Under the pieces are notes generated by a model, which made no database searches, was not told the origin of the DNA, and saw only the letters and a list, made by a program, of their open reading frames with translations. Shown in pieces: positions 55,782-64,000 of a DNA stretch of 64,000 nt (position 1 is the stretch's first letter; every line of letters begins with the position of its first letter). Where the stretch lies: positions 620,001 to 684,000 of the forward strand of contig NZ_JBHSGU010000002.1 of NCBI RefSeq assembly GCF_042652645.1, in the 5' to 3' direction. The DNA comes from Glaciecola siphonariae (GTDB taxonomy: Bacteria > Pseudomonadota > Gammaproteobacteria > Enterobacterales > Alteromonadaceae). A program made the position numbers and the translations under genes.

Positions 55782-58241
55782 TTATCTCATTAAACGTGTG
55801 GAGTTATATACCACTATTATAGAACTTAAAGACATGCCAAGCGCTGCCTGCCATGGCGTTAATACGCCGCTTACTGCAAACGGTAGAACCAGTAAATTAT
55901 ATCCAAGTGCCCAAGCAATATTTTGTTTTATTTTTCGTTTCGTGCGGACGGCCATTTCTATCACATCGCTAAGTGCGTTCAGTTTTGGGTTCAGTAGCAC
56001 AATATCAGCGGCGTTCTTTGCTAAATCAGATGCATTGCCAACTGCAATAGACACATCGGCAGCCGCTAGCACCGGCGCATCATTTATGCCGTCGCCAAGC
56101 ATAATGATCGACTTAGCCTGCTGTTGCTGGGCATGAATGTGGTCAAGTTTAGCCTCGGGTGGGCAGCCACCAAAACCATGCGTGATATTGAGCTGTGAAG
56201 CAATGGCATCAACATTTTCTTGAGCATCGCCACTTAAAATCGATAAATCATAGGTGTGCAAGGAATCGAGTACTGATTTAACGTCCTCTTTGATTGTGTC
56301 GGTCACCCAAAATGCCGCAGCTACTTTCCCATTTATCGCCATTAATACGTTTGCACCGGGCCAAATATCTGCCTGCTGACTGTTCGACAACACGTACTTC
56401 TTAGACCCGATATAGCATTTTTGTCCATTCACTGATGCGCAAATACCTTTACCAATTTCAACGTCGTAGCTTTCTATATTAAATGACGACATGCTCTTTA
56501 CCTTTAACGCTTCTGCACTAAAGGCTTTAGCAATGGGGTGTTCAGAGCGAGACTCGAGCAAACAGGCTAACGAAGACAAATGTTCCTCTACATGCTTGTT
56601 TACAGAAACACCTGCAGGCGCGCTAGTAGTTTCAATAAGAGAAGCATCAGGCATGTATACCGCGCGGTTAATCGAAAACTTGCCTTGGGTAAGCGTGCCG
56701 GTTTTATCAAATACAATGTCTGTTGCATGCGTGATTTGCTCAAGCGCGTCGGCTCGTTTTAATAAAATACCAAGCTTATTGAGTTTGGCCATAGCGCAGG
56801 TTAACGCTGATGGTGTGGCTAGCCCAAGTGCACAAGGGCAGGTTGCTACTAAGACCGAAATAGTAATCCAAAATGCATGAGGGTCATTTTGTGACCACCA
56901 ATACCAATAAGTCAACGCACTTACCACGAGCACAACGCTCACAAAGTATCGCGACAGTCTATCGGCAATTAGAGCAACCTTGGGTTTGCTGCCCATAGCG
57001 ACTTCCTGCAGTCGTAATATTTGGTTCATCATGGCAAATTTAAGGCTGCTGCTAACCTGCAGGGTAATGCTCCCTTGCTGATTAAGCGAACCGGCATATA
57101 CGCGGTCGCCCTTGCGTTTTTTCACAGGTTCAAACTCACCGGTAAGCATCGATTCATCTGCACTTGATTCACCTTCAGTAATTACGCCGTCGATAGGAAT
57201 CGATTCGCCCGCTTTTACCAACACTGTATCGCCAGCAAGCAGCTGCTTTGCAAGTACAGATACCCACTGACCATCTTGCAAACGCGAGGCGGTAACCGGT
57301 ATGAGTTTTAACATGTTTGATGAAATTTCAGAGGCGCGATGGCGGCTGCGATGTTCCAAAAACCGGCTGATAAGCAAAAAGAAAATGAACATGCAGATAG
57401 ATTCAAAATATACCTCACCGGTGCTTTTATTAACCGCGAGCACCCCAGCGACATACGTTGCGGCAATGGCAATGGTGATGGGCACATCCATATTTACTGT
57501 TTTGGCCATCATGGCTTTAATAGCGCTCACGTAAAAAATACTGCCCGAATATAAGACCACAGGTGTGGTTAGTAAAAGGCTGACGGCATTGAAATATCCG
57601 ATGGCTTCAGCGTCAATATTGCCGAACATATCAAAGTATTGACCCATCGCAAGCATCATCACCTGCATGGTCATGATGCCGGCAAGTCCTAATTTTTTTA
57701 AATACGACTTTTGTTCTTTTTTATATGAGGCTTCATGGTTATCGGGCTGAAAGGGAAGAGATTCATAGCCGATAGACTTCATGCGGCTTAATACGCCAGA
57801 AAGCTTAATTTGCTCGTTATTCCACGTTACCAAAGCCCGGCGAGCCGACACATTGACCGATACTTGCTTGATCCCTTCCAACTTAGCGAGCTGCTTTTCT
57901 ATTAACCAGCCGCAGGCGGCGCAGGTGATGCCTTCAACGGTCAGCTGAATTTGTTTATCTTTGCCTTGATCAAATACAAACTCTTCCTGAAGCTCAGGCT
58001 CATCGTACACTGCCAGTTTAGACATCGTATTATCAAGCGCCGCATCACCGCGGGCAGCCGGCTCGGTTCTAAATTCGTAGTAGCTTTCCAGCCCATTATC
58101 AACAATGGCTGACGCTACAGCTTGACAGCCAGGGCAGCACATAAAGTGTGTTTGCCCAATTATACTTACGGGGTAGGTGTCACCTTCAGTGTTTGGTAAA
58201 CCGCAGTGAAAACAGGCGCCCGGTGCAATCGTTATACTCAT
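55782..58241 (-). CDS. ccoI: Copper-translocating P-type ATPase CcoI/FixI
   Basis: This encodes 819 residues. A Cys-rich N-terminus (CFHCGLPN, CCPGCQAVA) and a heavy-metal-associated domain (GITCAACGWL) precede the P-type core with TGEFEPV, CPCALGLATP, the phosphorylation site DKTGTLTQG and GDGINDAPVL. It delivers copper for the CcoN active site. It lies between fixH and ccoS in the usual order. Confidence 0.95.
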   Translation of the reverse strand: MSITIAPGACFHCGLPNTEGDTYPVSIIGQTHFMCCPGCQAVASAIVDNGLESYYEFRTEPAARGDAALDNTMSKLAVYDEPELQEEFVFDQGKDKQIQLTVEGITCAACGWLIEKQLAKLEGIKQVSVNVSARRALVTWNNEQIKLSGVLSRMKSIGYESLPFQPDNHEASYKKEQKSYLKKLGLAGIMTMQVMMLAMGQYFDMFGNIDAEAIGYFNAVSLLLTTPVVLYSGSIFYVSAIKAMMAKTVNMDVPITIAIAATYVAGVLAVNKSTGEVYFESICMFIFFLLISRFLEHRSRHRASEISSNMLKLIPVTASRLQDGQWVSVLAKQLLAGDTVLVKAGESIPIDGVITEGESSADESMLTGEFEPVKKRKGDRVYAGSLNQQGSITLQVSSSLKFAMMNQILRLQEVAMGSKPKVALIADRLSRYFVSVVLVVSALTYWYWWSQNDPHAFWITISVLVATCPCALGLATPSALTCAMAKLNKLGILLKRADALEQITHATDIVFDKTGTLTQGKFSINRAVYMPDASLIETTSAPAGVSVNKHVEEHLSSLACLLESRSEHPIAKAFSAEALKVKSMSSFNIESYDVEIGKGICASVNGQKCYIGSKKYVLSNSQQADIWPGANVLMAINGKVAAAFWVTDTIKEDVKSVLDSLHTYDLSILSGDAQENVDAIASQLNITHGFGGCPPEAKLDHIHAQQQQAKSIIMLGDGINDAPVLAAADVSIAVGNASDLAKNAADIVLLNPKLNALSDVIEMAVRTKRKIKQNIAWALGYNLLVLPFAVSGVLTPWQAALGMSLSSIIVVYNSTRLMR

Positions 58242-58246
58242 TTATA

Positions 58247-58738
58247 TTATGGCTCGAACACAAATGCCTTGGTTTGGGGCAGGTTAACAACGTCTTGTAC
58301 TTTCCAGTTTTCATCAAGAGGCATAAGGCGTATGCGCCATTTACCCTTGATGTCGTTTTCAGCATTGCTGCGATACGTGCCGTTGGCGTCTCGTGTCAGC
58401 AATACATCAAAGTCTTTTGCTTCTTGCGTAACATGAAAAAACTCAAGTTTTAAGGCCTCACCGGTTTGTGGCGCACCGCTGGTAAACTCAAGCTCAATAT
58501 TGCCTTGTTTAACGTTCAAGAGGGTAGTAATACCAAGTTCTTTTGCCCTATCTATTTTTTCCAAACGCGCGTTAATCGCTTTTCCCTCTTTATAATAGTC
58601 ATCTACTACCATTGCGTTTGTACCATCGGTAGCAAAGTGTATCACCACACTGCCGACCATCATCGATGACAAGGGAATGGCAATTAAAAACCAAGGCCAA
58701 AACTGTTTATACCAAGCTGTTGTGTCTTTCTCTTGCAT
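58247..58738 (-). CDS. fixH: FixH family protein (cbb3 assembly)
   Basis: This encodes 163 residues with one N-terminal TM (WPWFLIAIPLSSMMVGSVVI) and a beta-rich periplasmic domain, as in FixH/CcoH. The motif MVVDDYYKEGKAIN is characteristic of the family. It stabilises the assembling oxidase. It is separated from ccoP by a strong terminator, so it has its own expression. Confidence 0.9.
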   Translation of the reverse strand: MQEKDTTAWYKQFWPWFLIAIPLSSMMVGSVVIHFATDGTNAMVVDDYYKEGKAINARLEKIDRAKELGITTLLNVKQGNIELEFTSGAPQTGEALKLEFFHVTQEAKDFDVLLTRDANGTYRSNAENDIKGKWRIRLMPLDENWKVQDVVNLPQTKAFVFEP

Positions 58739-58795
58739 GATTTGCCTAAAATTAGCTCACCAATACTACCTAAGCGATTGATGAAAGTTACACAA

Positions 58796-58820
58796 AAAAG
58801 CCTCGTAAAACGAGGCTTTT
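58796..58820 (-). terminator. Bidirectional-looking terminator after ccoP
   Basis: AAAAGCCTCGT and ACGAGGCTTTT pair perfectly around AAA. On the reverse strand it lies after ccoP and before fixH, so it separates the structural oxidase operon from the assembly operon. Confidence 0.9.
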
Positions 58821-58870
58821 CATCAACGAATTAACTTGTCTACAGACCTTATAATTCGCGAATCTTTCGC

Positions 58871-59824
58871 TTACTCTTGCGACAAACTGTACACGTAAGC
58901 CGCTACCACGTGCACTTTGTCTTCGCCTAAGGTTTCATTAAACGCCGGCATTACACCGTTTCGGCCATAGTATAGAGTTTCAGTGACTGCTCTCTCGCTT
59001 CCGCCGTACAACCAGATGTTGTCAGTAAGGTTTGGCGCGCCAATCATTTGATTGCCTTTACCGTCCATACCGTGACACGCTGCACATGCAGCAAAACGTG
59101 CTTTGCCTGCGTTGGCTAAATCTGTGTCCACATCTCTGCCGCTTAAGCTAAGTGTGTAGGCCACAACTTCATCTACGCCTTGCTCGCCGAAGCTTGCTAA
59201 CCATCCTGGCATTGCGCCGATGCGCCCTTTAATCAAGGTTTCTTTGATTTTTTCACCGCTTCCGCCATACAGCCAATCGTTATCGGTAAGGTTAGGGAAC
59301 CCGCCGCGCTGGCCTCTAGCATCAGAGCCGTGGCACTGTGCGCAGTTTTGAATAAACAAACGTTTACCTACTTGTAAGGCCTCTTCATCTTTAGCAAGGG
59401 TTTCAATGGGCACTTTCGCGTAGGCCTCAAAGATTGGGTCGAAGCGTTCTTCTGCAATCTTTATTTGCGTCGCGTACTCATTGAGTGTACCGGCCTCAAT
59501 ATCAGCTCTTAAGGCCTGCTCTGACTCTTCTAAGCTCAATACATGAAGGTTTGCACTCTTCCAGCCCAAAAGCCCTTTGAAACCACCTAAACCGGGGTAG
59601 GCGATAAGATATAGCACGCCCCACACCATGGTGATGTAAAATAGAATGGTCCACCAGCGTGGAAGCTGATTGTTAATTTCCTCAATGCCGTCAAACTCAT
59701 GACCCATTGATTCGCCTTCTTCAACACCTGTATTATTTGCAAGTGTCCAGCGCATTAACAAATAGCAACCTAAGATGGTGCCTAAGCTTATAACGCTGAT
59801 CCAAATTGTCCAAAACATAGTCAT
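58871..59824 (-). CDS. ccoP: Cbb3 oxidase dihaem subunit CcoP
   Basis: This encodes 317 residues. An N-terminal TM segment (MFWTIWISVISLGTILGCYL) and a second TM around residues 55-75 precede two cytochrome c domains with CAQCH and CAACH haem sites. It passes electrons from cytochrome c to CcoO/CcoN. It lies just after ccoQ. Confidence 0.95.
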   Translation of the reverse strand: MTMFWTIWISVISLGTILGCYLLMRWTLANNTGVEEGESMGHEFDGIEEINNQLPRWWTILFYITMVWGVLYLIAYPGLGGFKGLLGWKSANLHVLSLEESEQALRADIEAGTLNEYATQIKIAEERFDPIFEAYAKVPIETLAKDEEALQVGKRLFIQNCAQCHGSDARGQRGGFPNLTDNDWLYGGSGEKIKETLIKGRIGAMPGWLASFGEQGVDEVVAYTLSLSGRDVDTDLANAGKARFAACAACHGMDGKGNQMIGAPNLTDNIWLYGGSERAVTETLYYGRNGVMPAFNETLGEDKVHVVAAYVYSLSQE

Positions 59825-59827
59825 TGC

Positions 59828-60001
59828 TTATGACTCCTGATCTTTCTTTATTGACTGGGGTTTCTCTTCATCCGCAAAGGGGAGGTTAGCTGCTTCATCA
59901 AAACTCTTTTTATTGCGGCTGCTAAACGCCCATATGATTGCGCCCACAAAGGAAACGAACACGATGACAGTAAATATGCTGCCAATAATTCCTTGATCCA
60001 T
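59828..60001 (-). CDS. ccoQ: Cbb3 oxidase small subunit CcoQ
   Basis: This encodes 57 residues, read on the reverse strand from ATG at 59999-60001 to the stop at 59828-59830. It has one TM (GIIGSIFTVIVFVSFVGAII) followed by a charged tail (WAFSSRNKKSFDEAANLPF). The layout and position between ccoO and ccoP are those of CcoQ. Confidence 0.9.
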   Translation of the reverse strand: MDQGIIGSIFTVIVFVSFVGAIIWAFSSRNKKSFDEAANLPFADEEKPQSIKKDQES

Positions 60002-60026
60002 TACGCATTACTCATTTCGTTATGCC

Positions 60027-60632
60027 TTACTGCAAATGCGTGCCGAGAGACTGAAGGTAAGCAATAAGCGCTTCCATTTCAGTTTTACCCTCAACCGCGG
60101 CTTTTGCGCCAGCAATGTCTTCATCAGTGTATGGCACGCCGAGCATACGATTCACTTCTAGCTTTTTCGCTGTATCTTCACCCGTTAACTTATTTTCAGC
60201 CAACCATGGATAACCAGGCATGTTAGATTCAGGCACAACATTACGCGGATTAATTAAATGAACGCGGTGCCATTCGTCTGAGTAGCGTCCACCTACACGG
60301 GCCAAATCTGGACCTGTGCGTTTTGAACCCCATAAAAACGGGCGTTCCCACACAGATTCACCTGATACTGAATAGTGCCCATAGCGTTCTGTTTCTGCAC
60401 GGAAAGGTCGGATCATTTGGCTATGACAACCTACACAACCCTCACGGATGTAAATATCGCGACCTTCCATTTCTAACGCAGTGTAAGGACGCAGTCCTTT
60501 CACCGGCTCAAGTACACTTTGCTGAAACATCAGCGGCAGAATCTGCGCCATCGCGCCAAAGCTGATGGCCACTAAAATCAGAACCGTTAATAAGCCAACA
60601 TTTTTTTCAATTAACTCATGTGGATTTTTCAT
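60027..60632 (-). CDS. ccoO: Cbb3 oxidase monohaem subunit CcoO
   Basis: This encodes 201 residues. An N-terminal TM (VGLLTVLILVAISFGAM) precedes a cytochrome c domain with CVGCH and the conserved SQMIRPFRAETERYGHYS segment. It overlaps ccoN by four bases. Confidence 0.95.
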   Translation of the reverse strand: MKNPHELIEKNVGLLTVLILVAISFGAMAQILPLMFQQSVLEPVKGLRPYTALEMEGRDIYIREGCVGCHSQMIRPFRAETERYGHYSVSGESVWERPFLWGSKRTGPDLARVGGRYSDEWHRVHLINPRNVVPESNMPGYPWLAENKLTGEDTAKKLEVNRMLGVPYTDEDIAGAKAAVEGKTEMEALIAYLQSLGTHLQ

Positions 60633-62077
60633 TTCGCTGCTCCTAATGCCGCAACATCTGCATCACTGCCCAGTGTTTCTTCTTTTGGCGCTCTAATAGT
60701 CTTGTAGCAGTTGTAAGCCATTAACAGCATGCCGGCTACCACGAACAAACCACCAATAAAGCGAACAACATAAAACGGTTTTGAAGCTTCTAAAGACTCA
60801 ACAAATGAGTAGGCGAGGGTGCCGTCAGCGTTAATTGCGCGCCACATAAGACCCTGTAGAACACCTGATATCCACATGGCGACGATGTATAACACTACGC
60901 CTATAGTCGCTAACCAGAAATGTATGTTAATCAAGCGTGTGCTATACATTTTTGGCTGCCCGAATAAGATAGGCACAAGATGATATATCGAACCAATTGA
61001 TACCATTGCCACCCAACCTAAAGCACCAGAGTGAACGTGACCTACTGTCCAGTCAGTGTAATGAGATAAGGCATTTACGGTTTTTATTGCCATCATCGGA
61101 CCTTCAAAGGTAGACATGCCGTAAAAACTTAGCGATACAATGAGGAATCGAAGAATAGGGTCGGTACGAAGTTTATGCCATGCCCCTGAAAGGGTCATTA
61201 TTCCGTTAATCATGCCTCCCCACGACGGTACAAACAAGATGATTGACATCACCATGCCTAATGACTGCGTCCAATCAGGTAGCGCTGTATAGTGTAAGTG
61301 ATGCGGACCGGCCCAGATATAGAGCGATACCAACGCCCAGAAGTGAACAATAGATAAACGGTAGGAATAAACCGGGCGGCCAGCTTGTTTAGGCACAAAA
61401 TAATACATCATGCCCAAAAATCCCGCGGTTAAGAAAAACCCTACCGCGTTATGCCCATACCACCACTGCATCATGGCATCTACCGCACCTGCATAAATTG
61501 AATATGATTTAAAGAAGGTCACGGGAATAGCCATACTGTTGCCGATATGCAAAACCGCAACGGTCAGCATGAAGGCGCCTAAGAACCAGTTTGCTACGTA
61601 GATATGAGAGGTTTTTCGAATGACCAAGGTACCAAAGAAGTTGATACAGTATGCGACCCAAACCAAAGCAATCAAAATGTCAATTGGCCACTCTAGCTCA
61701 GCGTACTCTTTAGAGCCTGTAATCCCTAAAGGCAGTGTTATTACCGCTGACAATATAACCGCTTGCCATCCCCAAAAGGTAAAAGCAGCTAATTTGTCGC
61801 TGAACAAGCGAACCTGACAAGTGCGCTGAACAATGTAATAGGACGTTGCAAATAATGCACACCCACCAAACGCAAAAATTACGGCGTTTGTATGAAGAGG
61901 TCGAAGACGGGAGTATGTGAGCCATGGAATATCAAAATTCAGCGCGGGTGCAAAAAGCTGTGCGGCTAATAGCACGCCCACCGCCATTCCAATGATGCCC
62001 CATATTACTGTCATGACTGTAAACTGCCTAACTACTTTATAGTTGTAATCAGGATGTACTTGGCTTGTTTCGCTCAT
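60629..62077 (-). CDS. ccoN: Cbb3 oxidase catalytic subunit CcoN
   Basis: This encodes 482 residues with twelve TM segments. Haem and copper ligand histidines are visible in RLRPLHTNAVIF, QWWYGHNAVGFF, AGPHHLHYTALPDW and DWTVGHVHSGALGW. It reduces oxygen with high affinity at low oxygen. It is the first gene of the ccoNOQP operon and is preceded by an FNR box. Confidence 0.97.
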   Translation of the reverse strand: MSETSQVHPDYNYKVVRQFTVMTVIWGIIGMAVGVLLAAQLFAPALNFDIPWLTYSRLRPLHTNAVIFAFGGCALFATSYYIVQRTCQVRLFSDKLAAFTFWGWQAVILSAVITLPLGITGSKEYAELEWPIDILIALVWVAYCINFFGTLVIRKTSHIYVANWFLGAFMLTVAVLHIGNSMAIPVTFFKSYSIYAGAVDAMMQWWYGHNAVGFFLTAGFLGMMYYFVPKQAGRPVYSYRLSIVHFWALVSLYIWAGPHHLHYTALPDWTQSLGMVMSIILFVPSWGGMINGIMTLSGAWHKLRTDPILRFLIVSLSFYGMSTFEGPMMAIKTVNALSHYTDWTVGHVHSGALGWVAMVSIGSIYHLVPILFGQPKMYSTRLINIHFWLATIGVVLYIVAMWISGVLQGLMWRAINADGTLAYSFVESLEASKPFYVVRFIGGLFVVAGMLLMAYNCYKTIRAPKEETLGSDADVAALGAAK

Positions 62078-62249
62078 AACTAAAAATTTCCGTGTATAGA
62101 AATAAAATGGAACCGATGAAACGAGTGTAAACTTACTTTTATTTCTAACGTCCTAGTTGAGTGGGGCGCGCAAGAAAAGTAAACTCGGCACTAGTCGAGG
62201 GGAATCATAAAGTTTTTAAATACAAAAAGATACCATATCAAACTAAGGT

Positions 62250-62263
62250 TTGATCAAGGTCAA
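62250..62263 (-). promoter_or_regulatory. FNR box upstream of ccoN
   Basis: TTGAT-CAAG-GTCAA matches the FNR consensus (TTGAT-N4-ATCAA) with one mismatch. On the reverse strand a TTGTAT-like -10 lies about 34 bases downstream of its centre, near 62220-62225, consistent with class II activation of ccoNOQP. The divergent gene at 62291 starts only 27 bases on the other side. Confidence 0.8.
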
Positions 62264-62290
62264 TAAAGGAATGTTTACGGTTAATTATTT

Positions 62291-62740
62291 GTGAAAAATT
62301 CATTACCCATTAGTCGAATAATTTTGTTTATAGCCCTGCTGTGCGCGGCTATCTACGGGGTGTCAGTAAGTTATGTAAATGAATCGTTAATTAAAAACAA
62401 TGATTGTGATATCACCGCTAGCGAATGCGTATTTTCCGCGTTTAATCGCCCTGTTAGTGTAAAGTTTGAACAAGCCCCCGTGGCTGAAGAAGAACTCTTC
62501 ATTCGCTTTGAATTAAGCGACGACATTGTGGTTCAAAATTCATGGATAGAAGGGGTGAATATGTATATGGGCAAAACGCCCGTTTTGTTTGAAAGTGCTC
62601 AGGATAATAATAGAGCAGTGACGTTTTTAGGCAGTTGCAATTTGTCGGAAATGCATTGGGTGATGTTTATCGAACTAAAAAATAACGCCACTGGTGAAGT
62701 GGCGTTAAAGCAGGCTACATTTTCAAGCTATCAACCGTAA
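62291..62740 (+). CDS. Membrane-anchored protein divergent from ccoN, unknown
   Basis: This encodes 149 residues from a GTG. One TM at about 9-28 (IILFIALLCAAIYGVSVSYV) is followed by a periplasmic part with an NDCDITASEC pair of cysteines and beta strands (VSVKFEQAPVAEEELFIRFEL). The gene shares the intergenic region and FNR box with ccoN, so a role in cbb3 assembly or related redox chemistry is plausible. A GSCNLSEMHW segment adds a third cysteine. No family recognised. Confidence 0.6.
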   Translation: MKNSLPISRIILFIALLCAAIYGVSVSYVNESLIKNNDCDITASECVFSAFNRPVSVKFEQAPVAEEELFIRFELSDDIVVQNSWIEGVNMYMGKTPVLFESAQDNNRAVTFLGSCNLSEMHWVMFIELKNNATGEVALKQATFSSYQP

Positions 62741-62778
62741 TTTTAAACCACGATTGAAGACTTAATATGCTTGCGTTG

Positions 62779-63246
62779 TTACATCTGCGACTGAAGATAG
62801 TTTGGAAGGCCCAAACGCTTAATCAGACCAAGCTGTTGCTCAAGCCAATGTGCATGGTCCATTTCTGTATCGTCTAGCAGAATCATTAACATATCGCGGG
62901 TCACAAAATCGTGCTCCGATTCGCAGATTGCAATGACCTCTTTTAGTTTAGCAGCGACTTCGTACTCAACACGTAAATCGCTCTGCAGCATGTCGGGTAC
63001 TTCTTTACCAATCATTAAACCTGTGCGAGTGACCATATCGGGCGTTCCACCCAAAAACAGCATGCGCTCAATTAATTTCGTCGCATGTCCTTTTTCGTCG
63101 TCAAACTCATGATTGATGCGCTCATAGAGTTTATTTAACCCCCAGTCCAAATACATTTGAGAATGCACAAAATACTGGTCCATAGCAGCGAGTTCATATC
63201 CGAGAAGGCTGTTTAAGCCTGCGATCACGTTTTCTTTGCCTTGCAT
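62779..63246 (-). CDS. bfr: Bacterioferritin, ferroxidase-type subunit without haem Met
   Basis: This encodes 155 residues. Ferroxidase ligands are present: E18, E51, H54, E94 and an E128/H131 pair with one-residue insertion relative to E. coli. The usual haem ligand M52 is Lys. It would oxidise ferrous iron but should not bind haem alone. It overlaps none of its neighbours but follows the second subunit by two bases, so the subunits are made together. Confidence 0.9.
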   Translation of the reverse strand: MQGKENVIAGLNSLLGYELAAMDQYFVHSQMYLDWGLNKLYERINHEFDDEKGHATKLIERMLFLGGTPDMVTRTGLMIGKEVPDMLQSDLRVEYEVAAKLKEVIAICESEHDFVTRDMLMILLDDTEMDHAHWLEQQLGLIKRLGLPNYLQSQM

Positions 63247-63248
63247 GA

Positions 63249-63719
63249 TTAATCCTCCAGTTGTGCTTGTAGATAGTTCTCAATGCCCATCTGTTCAATT
63301 TGTAAAAGCTGAGTTTCAAGCCAATCTAAATACTCTTCTTCATCGTCAAGCAACTTAGATAGCAGATCACGACTAACATAGTCTTGGTGTTGCTCGCAAA
63401 GCGCTATAGCCTGCTTAAGCTGCGGAATTTGAGCCTGTTCAAAGGTCATATCGCACTTTAAACACTCAGGGGTATCTTCGCCAATGTACAGCTTTCCGAG
63501 CGCTTGAAGATTAGGCAAGCCTTCTAAGAACAAAATGCGTTCAATGAGCTTATCGGCTTGTTTCATATCTAAAATTGACTTTTTGTAAGCCGCGCTGTTG
63601 AGTTTTTCCAAACCCCAATTTTTATGCATACGCGCATGTAAAAAATACTGATTGATGGATGTAAGCTCCACCGTCAGCATTTCATTTAATGCTTTAATAA
63701 CGGGTAACTGGCCCTGCAT
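63249..63719 (-). CDS. bfr: Bacterioferritin, haem-type subunit with degenerate ferroxidase
   Basis: This encodes 156 residues from ATG 63719, which has a GGAG Shine-Dalgarno. M52 is present as haem ligand. The ferroxidase residues are partly lost: E51 is Asp, H54 is Gln, H130 is Tyr, while E18, E94 and E127 remain. Two cysteines occur at CLKC (86 and 89). It probably contributes haem to a mixed 24-mer. A Fur-like box lies upstream. Confidence 0.9.
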   Translation of the reverse strand: MQGQLPVIKALNEMLTVELTSINQYFLHARMHKNWGLEKLNSAAYKKSILDMKQADKLIERILFLEGLPNLQALGKLYIGEDTPECLKCDMTFEQAQIPQLKQAIALCEQHQDYVSRDLLSKLLDDEEEYLDWLETQLLQIEQMGIENYLQAQLED

Positions 63720-63822
63720 GGATATCTCCAAACAAAAATGAGGAAATGAGTGTAACAACTTTGCTTACTCAAAGCAAAGCGGAAAACATAAAAATACTAT
63801 ATATTTCAGCTATTTAGAAAGT

Positions 63823-63838
63823 ATAATCATTCTCATTA
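63823..63838 (-). promoter_or_regulatory. Fur-like box upstream of the bacterioferritin genes
   Basis: Read on the reverse strand, TAATGAGAATGATTAT resembles the Fur consensus (GATAATGATAATCATTATC). It lies about 105 bp upstream of the bfr start at 63719 and fits iron control of the pair. Confidence 0.55.
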
Positions 63839-64000
63839 AGGATACGGTTTCGTTTCAAACCTTAGTTTAAACGCATGCTTCAACGTATGCTTCACTGTAT
63901 GGTTAATCGCTGTGGAGCGATAAGCCGCAGATGCGCCAACCTCAGTTTGATTGTAGTGCACGCTCTGCCGCTGCGGCCTCACTTGCACGTAAATTACCAT
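63836..64000 (-). CDS. Short open frame at the right edge, uncertain
   Basis: On the reverse strand a frame of 54 codons begins with ATG at the very edge of the window and stops at 63836-63838 (MVIYVQVRPQRQSVHYN...). It could be the C-terminus of a longer gene to the right. The forward frame starting near 63873 is also open. The end overlaps the Fur-like site. I cannot choose between a real gene end and chance. Confidence 0.25.
   Translation of the reverse strand: MVIYVQVRPQRQSVHYNQTEVGASAAYRSTAINHTVKHTLKHAFKLRFETKPYP

Overview
The window is bacterial DNA, most likely from a marine gammaproteobacterium of the Alteromonadales. The evidence is the uvrY-uvrC-pgsA-tRNA(Gly, Cys, Leu) block, the complete ccoNOQP-fixH-ccoI-ccoS-fnr-uspE-ttcA block, and an exported sulfatase operon of the kind used on algal polysaccharides. 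Species-level assignment is not possible from what I can see.

Positions 1 to about 30,750 are the right-hand part of a lambda-type siphophage prophage. It starts inside a Q-like antiterminator gene. A lysis and accessory segment follows (0.2-4.2 kb) with a strong promoter, structured leaders, small proteins, a DUF5675 protein, a holin-like protein, two small membrane proteins and, unusually, a CheY-like receiver protein. Next come Nu1/A terminase, W, portal B, protease C with a nested scaffold, D, E and FI/FII-like genes, then U, a V-like tube protein, G and GT (made by -1 frameshift on A_AAA_AAC), the tape measure and M/L/J-like tip proteins. The tip protein alternates collagen-like segments with a repeated domain. 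A long fibre region (20.2-30.2 kb) includes an SGNH esterase-like tail protein and a protein with three probable LamG-like lectin modules. The prophage ends with two small reverse-strand genes, an operator-like palindrome region and a 3' fragment of tRNA-Ser(UGA), which marks attR. Integrase, repressor and attL lie outside the window to the left.

Positions 30.9-37.0 kb are host DNA. Two Tat-exported TIM-barrel proteins flank a type I sulfatase in one overlapping operon, followed by uvrY and uvrC. Between uvrC and pgsA lies an island of about 3.2 kb bounded by an 80-bp imperfect duplication of the uvrC 3' end. Inside are four attC-like recombination sites and gene cassettes: an unknown protein, BrnT/BrnA, a lipoprotein and a second BrnT/BrnA. 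No integrase is visible. This is a cassette cluster without an integron integrase and is, to me, the most interesting structure in the window.

Positions 40.4-51.1 kb hold pgsA, three tRNA genes, a relic of a glycosyltransferase gene, two lipoproteins, an intact glycosyltransferase, a sulfotransferase, a mercaptopyruvate sulfurtransferase, a LysE exporter, a membrane protein, a Bax-like glucosaminidase and a DUF2987 protein. Positions 51.1-62.1 kb (reverse strand) are rssA-like, ttcA, uspE, fnr and the cbb3 oxidase assembly and structural genes, with an FNR box upstream of ccoN. The window closes with two bacterioferritin subunits whose haem-ligand and ferroxidase residues are complementary, behind a Fur-like box.
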